DNA from: MED-G105 sp039025235
GTDB taxonomy: Bacteria > Pseudomonadota > Alphaproteobacteria > Caulobacterales > Parvularculaceae
Length of the DNA: 64,000 nucleotides
Reading direction: 5' to 3'
Assembly: GCA_039025235.1 (NCBI GenBank)
Contig: JBCCOS010000005.1
Location: 1-64,000 of the forward strand
Position 1 is the first letter of the stretch; each line of letters begins with the position of its first letter. This document shows positions 36,582 to 45,611 of this stretch, piece after piece. The notes under the pieces were generated by a model that was not told the origin of the DNA, did not search any database, and worked only from the letters and a program-made list of their open reading frames with translations. Position numbers and translations under genes: made by a program.

Positions 36582-36980
36582 TCATGCTTTACGTCCATCC
36601 AGTCGCCAATCGGGAAAACGCCTGATGGTTCCTGCAAACATAAGGCACAATTGGTTGCCAGCAGGGTCATGGAGCCGCGCCTCGCGCCACCCCCAATTTT
36701 CATCGCGCGGACCAGAGATGAATCGAACCCCTTTGTCTTTTAATTGCCGCACACGCGTATCCAAAGCCTTGGCTGACGCATGGTCAAAATAGACAACGGT
36801 GGGTGAGGGGCTAAGGTCTGCGACGTTGTGAATCGAGAGCGTTGAACCGTGGCCTGTCTGGCTTTCAAACCGGGCATAGCGCGGCGGCGCATCAACAATT
36901 TGTACGAGTCCCAATTGCTGATAAAATTTAACCGAGGCCGCATAATCAATGCATGGAAGAGTGATTTGATTAATCTCCAT
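36582..36980 (-). CDS. VOC family (glyoxalase/bleomycin-resistance-like) protein
   Basis: 132 residues with the paired beta-alpha-beta-beta-beta modules of the vicinal oxygen chelate fold: ITLPCIDYAASVKFYQQLGL opens the first, and REARLHDPAGNQLCLMF closes the second. Members bind a metal and act on varied small molecules, so no substrate is claimed. The start lies 15 bases after the stop of the DUF6653-like gene, suggesting one transcript with it and fumC. It converges on the ClC gene (18 bases between stops). Confidence 0.88.
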   Translation of the reverse strand: MEINQITLPCIDYAASVKFYQQLGLVQIVDAPPRYARFESQTGHGSTLSIHNVADLSPSPTVVYFDHASAKALDTRVRQLKDKGVRFISGPRDENWGWREARLHDPAGNQLCLMFAGTIRRFPDWRLDGRKA

Positions 36981-36995
36981 GCCCCCTGATCCTAT

Positions 36996-37601
36996 CTAAA
37001 TATTGGCTGTTGCTTTATCATCGTGTCCTGTTTCTAGGAGTTCTGTCTCCCAATCGGCATTGTCCCAGGCTGTATAGACAGGATGCATGGCGCGCATCTC
37101 TTCCCAGAGCCAAACGCACCGATCCACAAACCAGATTTTTGCAATAATAGCCCCATGCCAGCCGGCAAAAGCTGCCCAAAAATTCCGGGTAATAAAGCCG
37201 TAAAGAGCGATGATCGCAAAAAGTATGGAACACCCCGTTGCGATGCGCGCGGCAATAAGGTGACCATCAGGGATGGGAACTGTTTTGCGATTGAGAAACG
37301 CCCGCTCTCCTAACACGCCCTTTGTGGCCCAGGAATCCGTTGACTTTGGTGCAGGGAAAGCGCGTGGATTCAACCAAGTCCAAATCCCTGCAATGATAAT
37401 AAAACCAACGCCCTTCCATCCGATCCAGAAGGGGCTCCAAAGCGCAAAGAAGATAAGTGGTCCCGTTACGACGCGCGAGTAAACGCTGAGCGGGCTTGCA
37501 TGGCGCGCCCAAATCCGGTTGTCCATGCCCATCAACCGTTCGGAGCCGCGGAAGATGCGTTCCTCGAGCTTTTTCAAAATCTCTTTGGCACGCGATCCCA
37601 T
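36996..37601 (-). CDS. DUF6653-like membrane protein
   Basis: 201 residues. It opens with a charged helix, then MGMDNRIWARHASPLSVYSRVVTG, resembling the DUF6653 family. Two or three transmembrane helices follow (about 45-60, 60-76 and 115-145). The C-terminus is polar and Trp-rich. No function is known for the family. It sits 9 bases after the fumC stop and 15 before the VOC gene, so these three form a likely operon. Confidence 0.78.
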   Translation of the reverse strand: MGSRAKEILKKLEERIFRGSERLMGMDNRIWARHASPLSVYSRVVTGPLIFFALWSPFWIGWKGVGFIIIAGIWTWLNPRAFPAPKSTDSWATKGVLGERAFLNRKTVPIPDGHLIAARIATGCSILFAIIALYGFITRNFWAAFAGWHGAIIAKIWFVDRCVWLWEEMRAMHPVYTAWDNADWETELLETGHDDKATANI

Positions 37602-37610
37602 GACGATCTC

Positions 37611-39011
37611 CTATCGTGGTGCAATCATGTTCTCCGGGCGGACGATCGCATCGAAGTCGTCAGCGGGAATGCCGTCGGCAATGGCTTCTTCGCGCAGTGT
37701 GGTCCCATTCTTATGGGCTGTTTTGGCAATTTTCGCCGCTCGGTCATAACCATACTTTTCTTTAAGGGGTGTTACGAGCATTAAAGAATTTTGAAGCCCG
37801 CGTTCAATATTATCGAGACGCGGTTCAATGCCAAGAACACAATTGTCCGTAAACGATATAGCTGCATCGGCGAGAAGGCGCACGGATTGAAGAAAATTAT
37901 AACTCATCATGGGATTAAAGACGTTAAGCTCAAAATGCCCTTGAGACCCAGCAAAGGTGATTGCTGCATTGTTGCCCATGACATGGGCGCAAACTTGCGT
38001 AAGGGCTTCACACTGTGTCGGGTTGACCTTGCCAGGCATGATTGATGAGCCCGGTTCATTCTCGGGAAGCGACAATTCACCAAGACCCGACCGCGGCCCC
38101 GACCCTAGAAAACGGATATCGTTTGCAATCTTGAAAAGCGAAGCGGCAAGCGTTGTCATGGCGCCATGGCTCATGACCATTGCATCATGGGCCGCTAAGG
38201 CCTCGAACTTGTTCGGTGCCGATGTGAAGGGAAGGTCTGTAATTTTTGCGATATGGGCGGCGACTTTTTCCGCAAACCCTGGTGGTGAGGCGAGGCCTGT
38301 ACCAACGGCTGTCCCACCTTGCGCGAGCTCCATCAAAGCAGGCAGTGTTTGTTCAATTCGGTTTAAGCCGTTCTCGATTTGTTTAGCATACCCAGAGAAT
38401 TCCTGGCCCAGGGTTAGGGGCGTTGCATCTTGTGTATGGGTACGGCCGATTTTTATGATGTCTTTCCATGCTTCGGCTTTCGCGGCGATGGCTTTATGGA
38501 GTTTTTTAATTGCGGGTATGAGCCGATGGGTCACTTCTTCCGCGCAAGCAATATGCATTGCCGTTGGAAAAGTATCGTTGGAAGACTGGCTCATATTGCA
38601 GTGATCGTTCGGATGAACAGGCGTTTTCGATCCAATATCGCCGCCCAGCATTTCAGTTGCCCGATTGGCAATCACTTCATTGGCATTCATGTTTGACTGC
38701 GTGCCAGATCCCGTCTGCCATACGACCAAAGGAAAGTGATCGTCTAGCTTCCCATCAATGACTTCTTGCGCGGCATTAACGATGGTCGTTCCCAACTCTT
38801 TATCGAGTTTCCCGAGGTCCATATTCGTTTCTGCTGCAGCGCGCTTTACGATACCGAGTGCGCGAACAATGGGTAGCGGCTGTGTTTCCCAACCGATTTT
38901 GAAGTTACTGAGTGAACGTTGAGCCTGGGCGCCCCAATACCGGTCAGCTGGCACCTCCACGGGGCCCATCGTATCGGTTTCTGTGCGAGTGTTCGTTTTT
39001 TCATCAGTCAT
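37611..39011 (-). CDS. fumC: Class II fumarate hydratase
   Basis: About 466 residues. Signatures include TDTMGPVEVPADRYWGAQAQRS at the start, the substrate-binding SGSGTQSNMNANEVIANRA-type region, THTQDATPLTLGQE, and the superfamily signature GSSIMPGKVNPTQCEA. The enzyme interconverts fumarate and L-malate in the TCA cycle; the class II form has no iron-sulfur cluster. ATG at 39011 is preceded by TAGGAG at a good distance, so the nine-codon upstream extension is dropped. First gene of a likely three-gene transcript. Confidence 0.97.
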   Translation of the reverse strand: MTDEKTNTRTETDTMGPVEVPADRYWGAQAQRSLSNFKIGWETQPLPIVRALGIVKRAAAETNMDLGKLDKELGTTIVNAAQEVIDGKLDDHFPLVVWQTGSGTQSNMNANEVIANRATEMLGGDIGSKTPVHPNDHCNMSQSSNDTFPTAMHIACAEEVTHRLIPAIKKLHKAIAAKAEAWKDIIKIGRTHTQDATPLTLGQEFSGYAKQIENGLNRIEQTLPALMELAQGGTAVGTGLASPPGFAEKVAAHIAKITDLPFTSAPNKFEALAAHDAMVMSHGAMTTLAASLFKIANDIRFLGSGPRSGLGELSLPENEPGSSIMPGKVNPTQCEALTQVCAHVMGNNAAITFAGSQGHFELNVFNPMMSYNFLQSVRLLADAAISFTDNCVLGIEPRLDNIERGLQNSLMLVTPLKEKYGYDRAAKIAKTAHKNGTTLREEAIADGIPADDFDAIVRPENMIAPR

Positions 39012-39437
39012 GTCAAAGGCTCCTACGGGTGACAGCATTATCTGCCGTTTAATCCTTCATTAAACATCGTCTTAAAGCATTACCAGCTCTAGTGGCTACC
39101 TAAGAGACGACTGTCCCACGCGCCAGCAAATGCGAAAGATCATGAATTTTAAGCGCCGTTCTGCTTCTGAGTAAGGAGGCGCCTTAGGGCGTCACGCAGG
39201 TCGTCTTAAGGCGAGCAACTGCCATAGAAGCATGACTTTTAGCCGTTTTAGTGAACGAAGACAGTGGCATACCGGTCTTTAGCCATTGAACTCGGTTTTG
39301 GCTTACGAACTGGGCTTTGTCCTTTGAAGTGGTCATCAGCGAAAGAAAAGACGAAAAATCGTTAAGCGAGGTGAAACCAATATTTCGGATGTTAAGCGTG
39401 AGTTTGAACTTCTACTTAATGATCCTTGACGGTTCCC
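39012..39437. other. Intergenic region with degenerate repeat remnant
   Basis: About 426 bases between divergent genes. Around 39072-39195 a decayed family C repeat is visible (TTAAAGCATTACC.., CCACGCGCCAGCAAATGCG.., AAGCGCCGTTCTGCTTC). The rest shows nothing recognisable; promoters of fumC and of the membrane protein gene must lie here. Confidence 0.5.
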
Positions 39438-41036
39438 ATGCCAACAAATGCCATCTCAAACGACACTAACCCACGTTCCGGTGGGGCGATCGACGAACAA
39501 AACACTTCTTGTTTTGAAGGGCTTCCAGTTGGTGAGGGCCGTTCAAGTTTGCTGCAAACCATGACCGTGAGCGGAGGGTTATATTTTGCTCTTTGTTTTT
39601 GCGCTTTGTTGCTTTTGTCCGGTGCGCCGGCTCTTTTGAATGATCCAGACACACTGTGGCATACGCGCGTTGGGCTCGATATTTTGGCCAACAGAGCTTT
39701 TCCGCATCAAGACCCTTATTCACATACTTTTGCTGGCGAGCCTTGGATCGCGAAGGAATGGCTTTCTCAGGTGTTTCTTGGGGTAGCTTATCGCGTCGCA
39801 GGATGGAATGGGGTCGTTGCCCTGACCGTTTTAGCTTTGCTTATTAGCGCTGGGCTTTGTTACCGCTATTTATCCCAGTATGTGCGACCGCTTTTTGCCG
39901 CTGGCATCGTCATTTGGGGATTTTCCCTTAGTACAGGGACTTTTCTGGTACGCCCACATATTATTGCGTTACCTTTCATAATAATCTTTGTGGCTGAGCT
40001 TTGGCGACGTGCAGAAGATGGGCGCGCTCCTTCCTATTGGTTGCTTTTGATACTGTGCGTTTGGGCAAACCTTCACGGCAGTTTCACTTTCGGCTTCTTA
40101 GCCGCTGCCGCTGCTTTCGCCCGTTTTGTCGATGCTAAGGGCCTTATCGCTTTTCCCTTTCGCGTACCAGCATTCCGGGGAGAACTCCAAGCATGGGTTC
40201 TATTTCTTGTTGCTTGTCCGATTGTTACTTTAATTCATCCCTACGGCACTGAAGCCATATGGTCGACAGTCGTCATTACAAAGAGTGAAGCCGTTGCCTA
40301 TATTCAGGAATGGCGGCCTTTTTCAGCCCAAGAAGATAAAGTTATCGCACTGAATATAATTGCAATTATGGTTGCTGCCTTGGTGAGCCGCGCTCGCCTC
40401 CGCCTCACAACCGCCCTCTTTATTGCGGTGTTGCTTTACCTTTATTTGAGCCATGTGCGATTTATGCATTTTCTATTTTTGCTAGGGCCGATCCTATTGG
40501 CGAAGGACCTTGCCCACTCGTTTCACATCCTCGACGCCGCGCATGGCGGAAATGGTGAACAAACCTCAATGGCTTCACGCCTGGCAATGACGACAAAACA
40601 AAAAGGCCTTGCTGCTGCACTTTTTATTTTAGGGCCGGGCGTGTTGCTCTTTCCGTTTTTTCAGTTGATGCCGCCTCAAACGTCATACCCAACGAGCGCT
40701 TTGGCTGCCGCTGAAGACGCTGGCCTTTCCGGGCCTGTCTACAATGGGTATTCATTTGGTGGTGCTTTGGTCTTTTCTGGAATAAAGACTTTTATTGATG
40801 GACGTACGGATCGTTTATTCAACGATGGCTTTACTCATGCGAATGAGCGAAGCAAGGCTATCGGAGGTGGCTTGATCATCGCGGACCGGCTTGACGAATA
40901 TAATGTCCAATGGACCCTTCTTAGAGTAGGGGATCCTCGGATAGAGTGGTTTGATGCATCAAAGGAATGGCAGCGCTTTTACAGTGATGCTGACGCCGTC
41001 ATCCATGTCCCAGGCGGTCAAACATCCGATAAATAG
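39438..41036 (+). CDS. Polytopic membrane protein, GT-C glycosyltransferase-like
   Basis: About 532 residues with roughly ten hydrophobic helices. The first periplasmic loop has acidic and aromatic residues (NDPDTLWHTRVGLDIL; HQDPYSHTFAGEPW) as in dolichyl-phosphate-mannose-type GT-C enzymes. The C-terminal soluble part has FIDGRTDRLFN. GT-C proteins transfer sugars from lipid carriers on the periplasmic side, but this subgroup has no assigned substrate. ATG at 39438 is preferred over the TTG at 39426. Monocistronic, converging on sspB. Confidence 0.75.
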   Translation: MPTNAISNDTNPRSGGAIDEQNTSCFEGLPVGEGRSSLLQTMTVSGGLYFALCFCALLLLSGAPALLNDPDTLWHTRVGLDILANRAFPHQDPYSHTFAGEPWIAKEWLSQVFLGVAYRVAGWNGVVALTVLALLISAGLCYRYLSQYVRPLFAAGIVIWGFSLSTGTFLVRPHIIALPFIIIFVAELWRRAEDGRAPSYWLLLILCVWANLHGSFTFGFLAAAAAFARFVDAKGLIAFPFRVPAFRGELQAWVLFLVACPIVTLIHPYGTEAIWSTVVITKSEAVAYIQEWRPFSAQEDKVIALNIIAIMVAALVSRARLRLTTALFIAVLLYLYLSHVRFMHFLFLLGPILLAKDLAHSFHILDAAHGGNGEQTSMASRLAMTTKQKGLAAALFILGPGVLLFPFFQLMPPQTSYPTSALAAAEDAGLSGPVYNGYSFGGALVFSGIKTFIDGRTDRLFNDGFTHANERSKAIGGGLIIADRLDEYNVQWTLLRVGDPRIEWFDASKEWQRFYSDADAVIHVPGGQTSDK

Positions 41037-41095
41037 AATTGGCTTAACGAAGTAAAAGCTCAGTTTTATTTTGCTTCTGCAGTGTTGTCGTTCTG

Positions 41096-41638
41096 CTATT
41101 TTTTTCGAAACGCATCGAGGCTGACAACTTCTCCGCTTGTTTGGTCGTCAATTTCATCGACACCATTCGCCTGGTTGGACGATCGACCGCCCGATTCGGC
41201 GCGCATAGGCGTTGCAAGGCTTGTCGGAGCAACAGACTTGCCATTTTGGAAGGGTATGCTCGCCGAGCCCGGCCGATCACTCTGTGCATACTGTAATTCA
41301 AACTGGACGCTTGGATCCGCGAATGTTGTTACCGCATCGAATGGCACAACTAACACTGAAGGTTCGCCTTTAAACCATAGCGTTACGGAGAATTTTTCGT
41401 CTTCAACGATCAAATCTTTGAATTGATGTTGGAGAACAATTGTCATGCGGTCTGGATAGCTCGCCTTCAATCGATCGGGGATATCGACACCAGGGGCGTC
41501 AGTTTGAAATTCGATGTAAAAGTGGTGGTCCCCTGGAACGACACCAAGTTCTTGGGTGATGAGCAGAACATCACGGACAATCGCGCGAAGCGCATTATCT
41601 AATAAGGACGAATAGTCTAATTCCACGTCGTTACTCAC
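41096..41638 (-). CDS. sspB: SspB, ClpXP adaptor for ssrA-tagged proteins (alpha type)
   Basis: 180 residues with the alphaproteobacterial SspB core (HFYIEFQTDAPGVDIPDRLK, MTIVLQHQFKDL, ADPSVQFELQY). A disordered linker of about 45 residues follows, then the C-terminal ClpX-docking tail EVVSLDAFRKK. It delivers ssrA-tagged proteins to ClpXP. The ssrA gene, on the same strand, begins about 0.9 kb upstream, so tag and tag receptor are encoded together. The repeat array after ssrA ends about 370 bases upstream of the sspB start. Confidence 0.95.
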   Translation of the reverse strand: MSNDVELDYSSLLDNALRAIVRDVLLITQELGVVPGDHHFYIEFQTDAPGVDIPDRLKASYPDRMTIVLQHQFKDLIVEDEKFSVTLWFKGEPSVLVVPFDAVTTFADPSVQFELQYAQSDRPGSASIPFQNGKSVAPTSLATPMRAESGGRSSNQANGVDEIDDQTSGEVVSLDAFRKK

Positions 41639-42010
41639 GATATTCTTGGCCCATTTCTATTTTCGATTGGGTAATAGCGCTTAACGCCATTATTTTACCA
41701 GCTGCATTTTACCAGCCGCATCGATATCTCTGCGCCGAAAAGCCACTTAACGTCACCAATGACGCAATATTCTACTTGAGTATACGGAGCCCAGCTCCCT
41801 CTCAGATTAAGGATCAATAGATATAATTGCTAATAATCCATTGCGAGATAGTAGAAGCATCCCATTGTATTTAAATTCTAAACGGTAATTATCGACTTTT
41901 AGATCGGTTGCCGAGCAATTTGTGTTTCGTTCGTAAGCTTTCGAACCCAATCAGAAAGCCACGGCCAACGTCCCGTTTTGTAAGCGTTTGATTTGTGCTT
42001 TTAAAAAATT
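41639..42010. other. Intergenic region between sspB and the ssrA repeat array
   Basis: 372 bases, AT-rich, with a short direct repetition TTTTACCAGC(T/C)GCAT (about 41693-41721). The sspB promoter is presumably here. The first bases downstream of the ssrA array (42000-42010, minus strand) read AATTTTTTAA, giving the array a terminator tail. Confidence 0.5.
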
Positions 42011-42240
42011 GGGTGATTCTGTTGCCAGGCACCCCAAGAAACCCGAAAGTCGGGGGTGCTCACCGATCTTTGGTTGACGCATTCATGTCTTAAACGCTGA
42101 CAAAATCAAAGTGGGGGATTCTGTTGCCAGGCACCCCAAGAAACCAGAAAGTTGGGGGTGCGCACCAGTCTTTGTTTAGCGCATTCATGTCTTAAACGCT
42201 GACGAAATCAAAGTGGGGGATTCTGTTGCCAGGCACCCCC
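42000..42240 (-). repeat. 102-bp tandem array repeating the tmRNA terminal hairpin
   Basis: The motif GGGGTGCCTGGCAACAGAAT (minus strand) occurs three times at an exact period of 102 bp (equivalent bases at 42019, 42121 and 42223). The copy nearest the tag is the 3' end of the tmRNA coding piece; the other two lie downstream. Between them the units share GTCAGCGTTTAAGACATGAA and a GCACCCC..GGGGTGC stem. The last unit has GGGTG..CACCC pairing and runs into AATTTTTT, so it looks like the true terminator. It seems to be a local amplification of the transcript's 3' end. Confidence 0.85.
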
Positions 42241-42569
42241 GGGCCCCGCCTAGCCTTGGAAAGAGACTAGGACTTTAAAGCGAATTCACTGGAGCCGCAT
42301 TACGCAGCCAGAGCGAACTCTTCCGAGTAGTTGTCATTTGCAACTATTCAATTCGGCCCAATAACGGAGGCCATCCGAGCGAAGAAGCACGTCTTTAGAC
42401 GGTCGTCGATCCTATTTCGGCCCCGCCATAATGCGCTTGCATCACCACGAAAACCATTTGGTGTAAGTATTGTATATTTACACGCTATGGTGGAGCCGCC
42501 GGGTACCGCCCCCGGGTCCGATCCGCTTATTACACGGTTCCTGTATCGCCATAGTCGGTTGCCCGACGG
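42215..42569 (-). ncRNA. ssrA: Transfer-messenger RNA, circularly permuted two-piece type
   Basis: The acceptor piece comes first (about 42569-42488). It holds a GTCGG-GCAA-CCGAC hairpin, a T-arm-like GGACCCGGGGGCGGTACCC and an encoded CCA (42490-42488). After an intervening segment (about 42487-42425) comes the coding piece, with 5' end GGGGCCG at 42424. This pairs over 7 bp with CGGCTCC of the acceptor piece, including the G3-U70 pair that specifies alanine. The tag frame at 42341-42300 reads ANDNYSEEFALAA then TAA. A TTATAT box at 42580-42575 could be the -10 element. tmRNA rescues stalled ribosomes and marks the products for ClpXP. Confidence 0.95.
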
Positions 42570-42863
42570 AAAAGATATAAGACGCAAAGGTTTAAATTAA
42601 AAGACTGGCCAAGGATGTTCGCGTGTTTCGTGACCAGTCTAGAACCCGATTGCCTATACGAATGCTGCCAACCACGGCTGCCGAATATTTTTCGTCTAAT
42701 GATCGGACATGCAGGATTTTATACGCATCCTTAAAACTGGATCTTCGCTTGGTCTTATATTTCATGCGTTCTGCAGCAAAAAAGCTGTGCCTGCTTTCAA
42801 CGATTGCTAGAAAATGAGTATTTGGGAGATTGGTCTTTTACCGAATGCACCGGGAGAGAATTT

Positions 42864-44096
42864 GTGAATAGTAAGTCTATAGGCGTTGGTGCCGGGGCCA
42901 TTGTCGTTGTTCTGGGGTTGTTCTGGTGGGCCATTGGGCCCGACTGGCGTGAGGTTCTTCGCCAACGTCCGTTGAGCACAGATATTTATTCTTACACCGA
43001 TGGGCAACGGGACGTCGCTTTTCGAATGGGCGACCGTGTTCCGTTTTTCATCAAGAAGCGTTCAATTCCTGCTGGGGGAAACGTTAGAGAGCTTCCCATC
43101 GGCGATGACCTCAAAATCGAGATGGACGTGGACGCTTTTCTGGAAGGTCAGCGTGTTGCTGGGCTCGTGATTCTCCACAACGGGAAGGTTCGCAAAGAAA
43201 CCTATCGTCTAGGGTTTGGCCCTCGTCAACGCTGGATCAGCATGTCCATGAGTAAATCGGTTACATCGACACTTCTCGGCGCCGCCATTCAGGACGGTTA
43301 TATTTCAAGTGTTGATCAGTTGATCACCGAGTTCATACCGGAATTAAAGGGAAGCGGGTATGATGGGGTGACGATCGAAGATGCCCTAAAGATGGCTTCC
43401 GGCGTGGAATGGGAAGAGAGATACGCTTCTCCTGACCCCGATGAAAAACGCGCAACAACGACTGCGATTGAAAAAGATGAAAACGGAAATGATATTCCGC
43501 TCATGGTGAGCATGATGAAGGATCGTCCGCGAATTCATCCGCCAGGAGAATACTATTACTATAGTGGGGCCGATACGATTATGCTGGGTGTCCTTGTTCG
43601 CCGTGCTATTGATAAGCCATTGGCCACCTATCTTTCAGAAAAAATATGGAAACCTTTTGGCATGGAAGATAAGGCGAATTGGTATCTGAATGATGATGGG
43701 CATGAACAGTACGCCGGTGGCATTATGGCGACCACAAAAGACTATGCCCGGTTCGGATTGTTCATCACTGAACAACTAAAAGGTACAGGGAAGACGGTCA
43801 TTCCGCAGGACTACCTGAAAAAGGCAACATCCTATCAAATTAAAACGCCTTATGATTGGGGATATGGATATCAATGGTGGGTTGCCGAGCCAGCCAATTT
43901 TCCAGATCCCGTTTTTATGGCAGACGGTATTTTCGGGCAGTCGATTTTCATCGATCCAAAACGCGATCTTGTCATTGCAATGAACAGTAGTTGGCCAGAA
44001 CCGCTTGGCGCAAGAAATGACGAATGGGTTGGCCGTTATGTTTTCTGGAAGGCTGTTCAAGCGGCAATCGATAAGGAAGATAATGCCAATTCTTAA
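42864..44096 (+). CDS. Beta-lactamase-fold serine hydrolase, paralogue 1
   Basis: 410 residues. A single N-terminal helix (residues about 6-24, GAGAIVVVLGLFWWAIGP) anchors or exports a class C beta-lactamase/EstB/NylB-like domain. The SxxK motif is SMSK; the Tyr motif lies in GEYYYYSGADT, and the third motif region reads DGIFGQSIFID. The family includes esterases, peptidases and amide hydrolases, so no substrate is claimed. GTG at 42864 with GGGAGAG upstream matches the start of paralogue 2. First of three tandem copies on the same strand (gaps 130 and 161 bases). Confidence 0.9.
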   Translation: MNSKSIGVGAGAIVVVLGLFWWAIGPDWREVLRQRPLSTDIYSYTDGQRDVAFRMGDRVPFFIKKRSIPAGGNVRELPIGDDLKIEMDVDAFLEGQRVAGLVILHNGKVRKETYRLGFGPRQRWISMSMSKSVTSTLLGAAIQDGYISSVDQLITEFIPELKGSGYDGVTIEDALKMASGVEWEERYASPDPDEKRATTTAIEKDENGNDIPLMVSMMKDRPRIHPPGEYYYYSGADTIMLGVLVRRAIDKPLATYLSEKIWKPFGMEDKANWYLNDDGHEQYAGGIMATTKDYARFGLFITEQLKGTGKTVIPQDYLKKATSYQIKTPYDWGYGYQWWVAEPANFPDPVFMADGIFGQSIFIDPKRDLVIAMNSSWPEPLGARNDEWVGRYVFWKAVQAAIDKEDNANS

Positions 44097-44226
44097 CGTC
44101 GATGGTATTTCGTTTGTTTCTTGAAAAATGAGTTTGACAAATGCAATCTGTATACGGCCTGTATAAGTTCAATATGGGTGCGGATAATAAAATGCAAATA
44201 ACTGTGACAATCCTGGGAGGGAATTT

Positions 44227-45450
44227 GTGAATAGTAAGTCTATAGGTATTGGTGCCGGCGCCATTGTCGTTGTTCTGGGGCTATTCTGGTGGGCTATTGG
44301 GCCCGATTGGCGCGCTGTTTTGAGCGATCCACCCCGTAGTGCAGACATTTTTGAGCTCAGAACTGAGCAGAGACCCCTTGCTTTCCGCATGGCGGACCGT
44401 GTGCCCTTCGTTGCAAAATCCCGTCCTGTTGCGGCCGGTGATAATGTTCGTGTCTTAGAGCAAGGTGATGATCTCGACATTGATATGGATGTTGATGCGC
44501 TCCTCGAAAAACACCAAACAAGTGGCCTTGTGATTGTTCACAACGGGAAAATCCGTATGGAACGGTACAGGTTGGGTTTTGGGCCAGGAAAACGGTTCTT
44601 TAGCTTTTCCGTTGGCAAGTCTTTCGCAGCAACCCTTGTCGGCGTTGCTATTCAAGACGGCTATATTTCGAGCGTTGATCAGTTGGTCACCGACTTTATC
44701 CCTGAATTTAAGGGAAGCGCTTATGACGGCGTGACGATCGACCAAATCCTTTCGATGACAACCGGGGTTAAGTGGGACGAGGATTATTCGGATCCAGAGT
44801 CTGATATTAGAAGAATGGGAAATCATGTTGCCGACGAAGGCAGTAATATCCCTAATATCGTGGATTTTATGAGCCAGCTTCCACGGGCCCATCCTCCGGG
44901 TGAACAGTATAAATACAATTCAGGCGAAACGTCACTGATCGCCGTGATGCTCCAACGGGCTATAGATCGTCCGCTTGCCTATTACCTTTCCGAGAAGATT
45001 TGGAAGCCGTTTGGCATGGAGGACGATGCGAGATGGTTTTTGTCAAAAGATGGGGTAGAAATAGGGTCTGGCGCTCTCATGGTCACCGCGCGCGATTATG
45101 CCCGGTTCGGTCTCTTCGCACTAGAGCAATTGAAGGGGATAGGGACCCCAATCGTGTCGTCTGAATTTATGAAGCAGGCAACATCGTTCCAGGCCGTGTC
45201 GGGCTATCAATGGGATTATGGCTATCAATGGTGGATTGGCAAGCCTGATGCTTTTCCGGGTGGGGCATTCCTTGCAGATGGGATTTATGGTCAAGGCATT
45301 TTCGTAGACCCAAGCCGGGATCTGATTATCGTCACAAATAACAGTTGGACGACACCTGGCGGCGGCAAAAATAATGAGTTCGCAGAACGTGACGTTTTCT
45401 TTAAGGCTGTCCAAGCGGCAATCGATAAGGAAAATAGTGGTGCTTCTTAA
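44227..45450 (+). CDS. Beta-lactamase-fold serine hydrolase, paralogue 2
   Basis: 407 residues with the same layout as its neighbours: N-terminal helix, SxxK motif SVGK, Tyr motif in YKYNSGET, and GIYGQGIFVD. It starts with GTG after GGGAGG. The first 86 coding bases are about 92% identical to paralogue 1 by hand comparison, then identity drops sharply, which suggests recent gene conversion of the anchor segment. Predicted to act in the periplasm or at the inner-membrane surface. Confidence 0.9.
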   Translation: MNSKSIGIGAGAIVVVLGLFWWAIGPDWRAVLSDPPRSADIFELRTEQRPLAFRMADRVPFVAKSRPVAAGDNVRVLEQGDDLDIDMDVDALLEKHQTSGLVIVHNGKIRMERYRLGFGPGKRFFSFSVGKSFAATLVGVAIQDGYISSVDQLVTDFIPEFKGSAYDGVTIDQILSMTTGVKWDEDYSDPESDIRRMGNHVADEGSNIPNIVDFMSQLPRAHPPGEQYKYNSGETSLIAVMLQRAIDRPLAYYLSEKIWKPFGMEDDARWFLSKDGVEIGSGALMVTARDYARFGLFALEQLKGIGTPIVSSEFMKQATSFQAVSGYQWDYGYQWWIGKPDAFPGGAFLADGIYGQGIFVDPSRDLIIVTNNSWTTPGGGKNNEFAERDVFFKAVQAAIDKENSGAS

Positions 45451-45611
45451 AACCGTCATTTGTCGTTTGTGATTTGTAGACGGCGTTCTTGTCTGTTTAA
45501 GCGAGCAACTCTTGCGAATTTTGTCTAGAAAAAACCCGTCTCTATCAAATCTTTGTATAATGGACGGGGTTCCAAACATGTTCGTGGACGCGAACTCCGT
45601 GGGAGAATAAT

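Noticed and set aside
37957..38604. 215-codon plus-strand ORF
   Set aside because: Entirely antisense to fumC, whose frame is unambiguous.
42000..42240. CRISPR-like array
   Set aside because: Three units at 102-bp period, but the spacers are also repeated and no cas genes are present. The repeats match the tmRNA 3' end.
42331..42600. Plus-strand ORF opposite the tmRNA gene
   Set aside because: It is antisense to the acceptor and coding pieces of ssrA and has the usual false peptide found over such genes.
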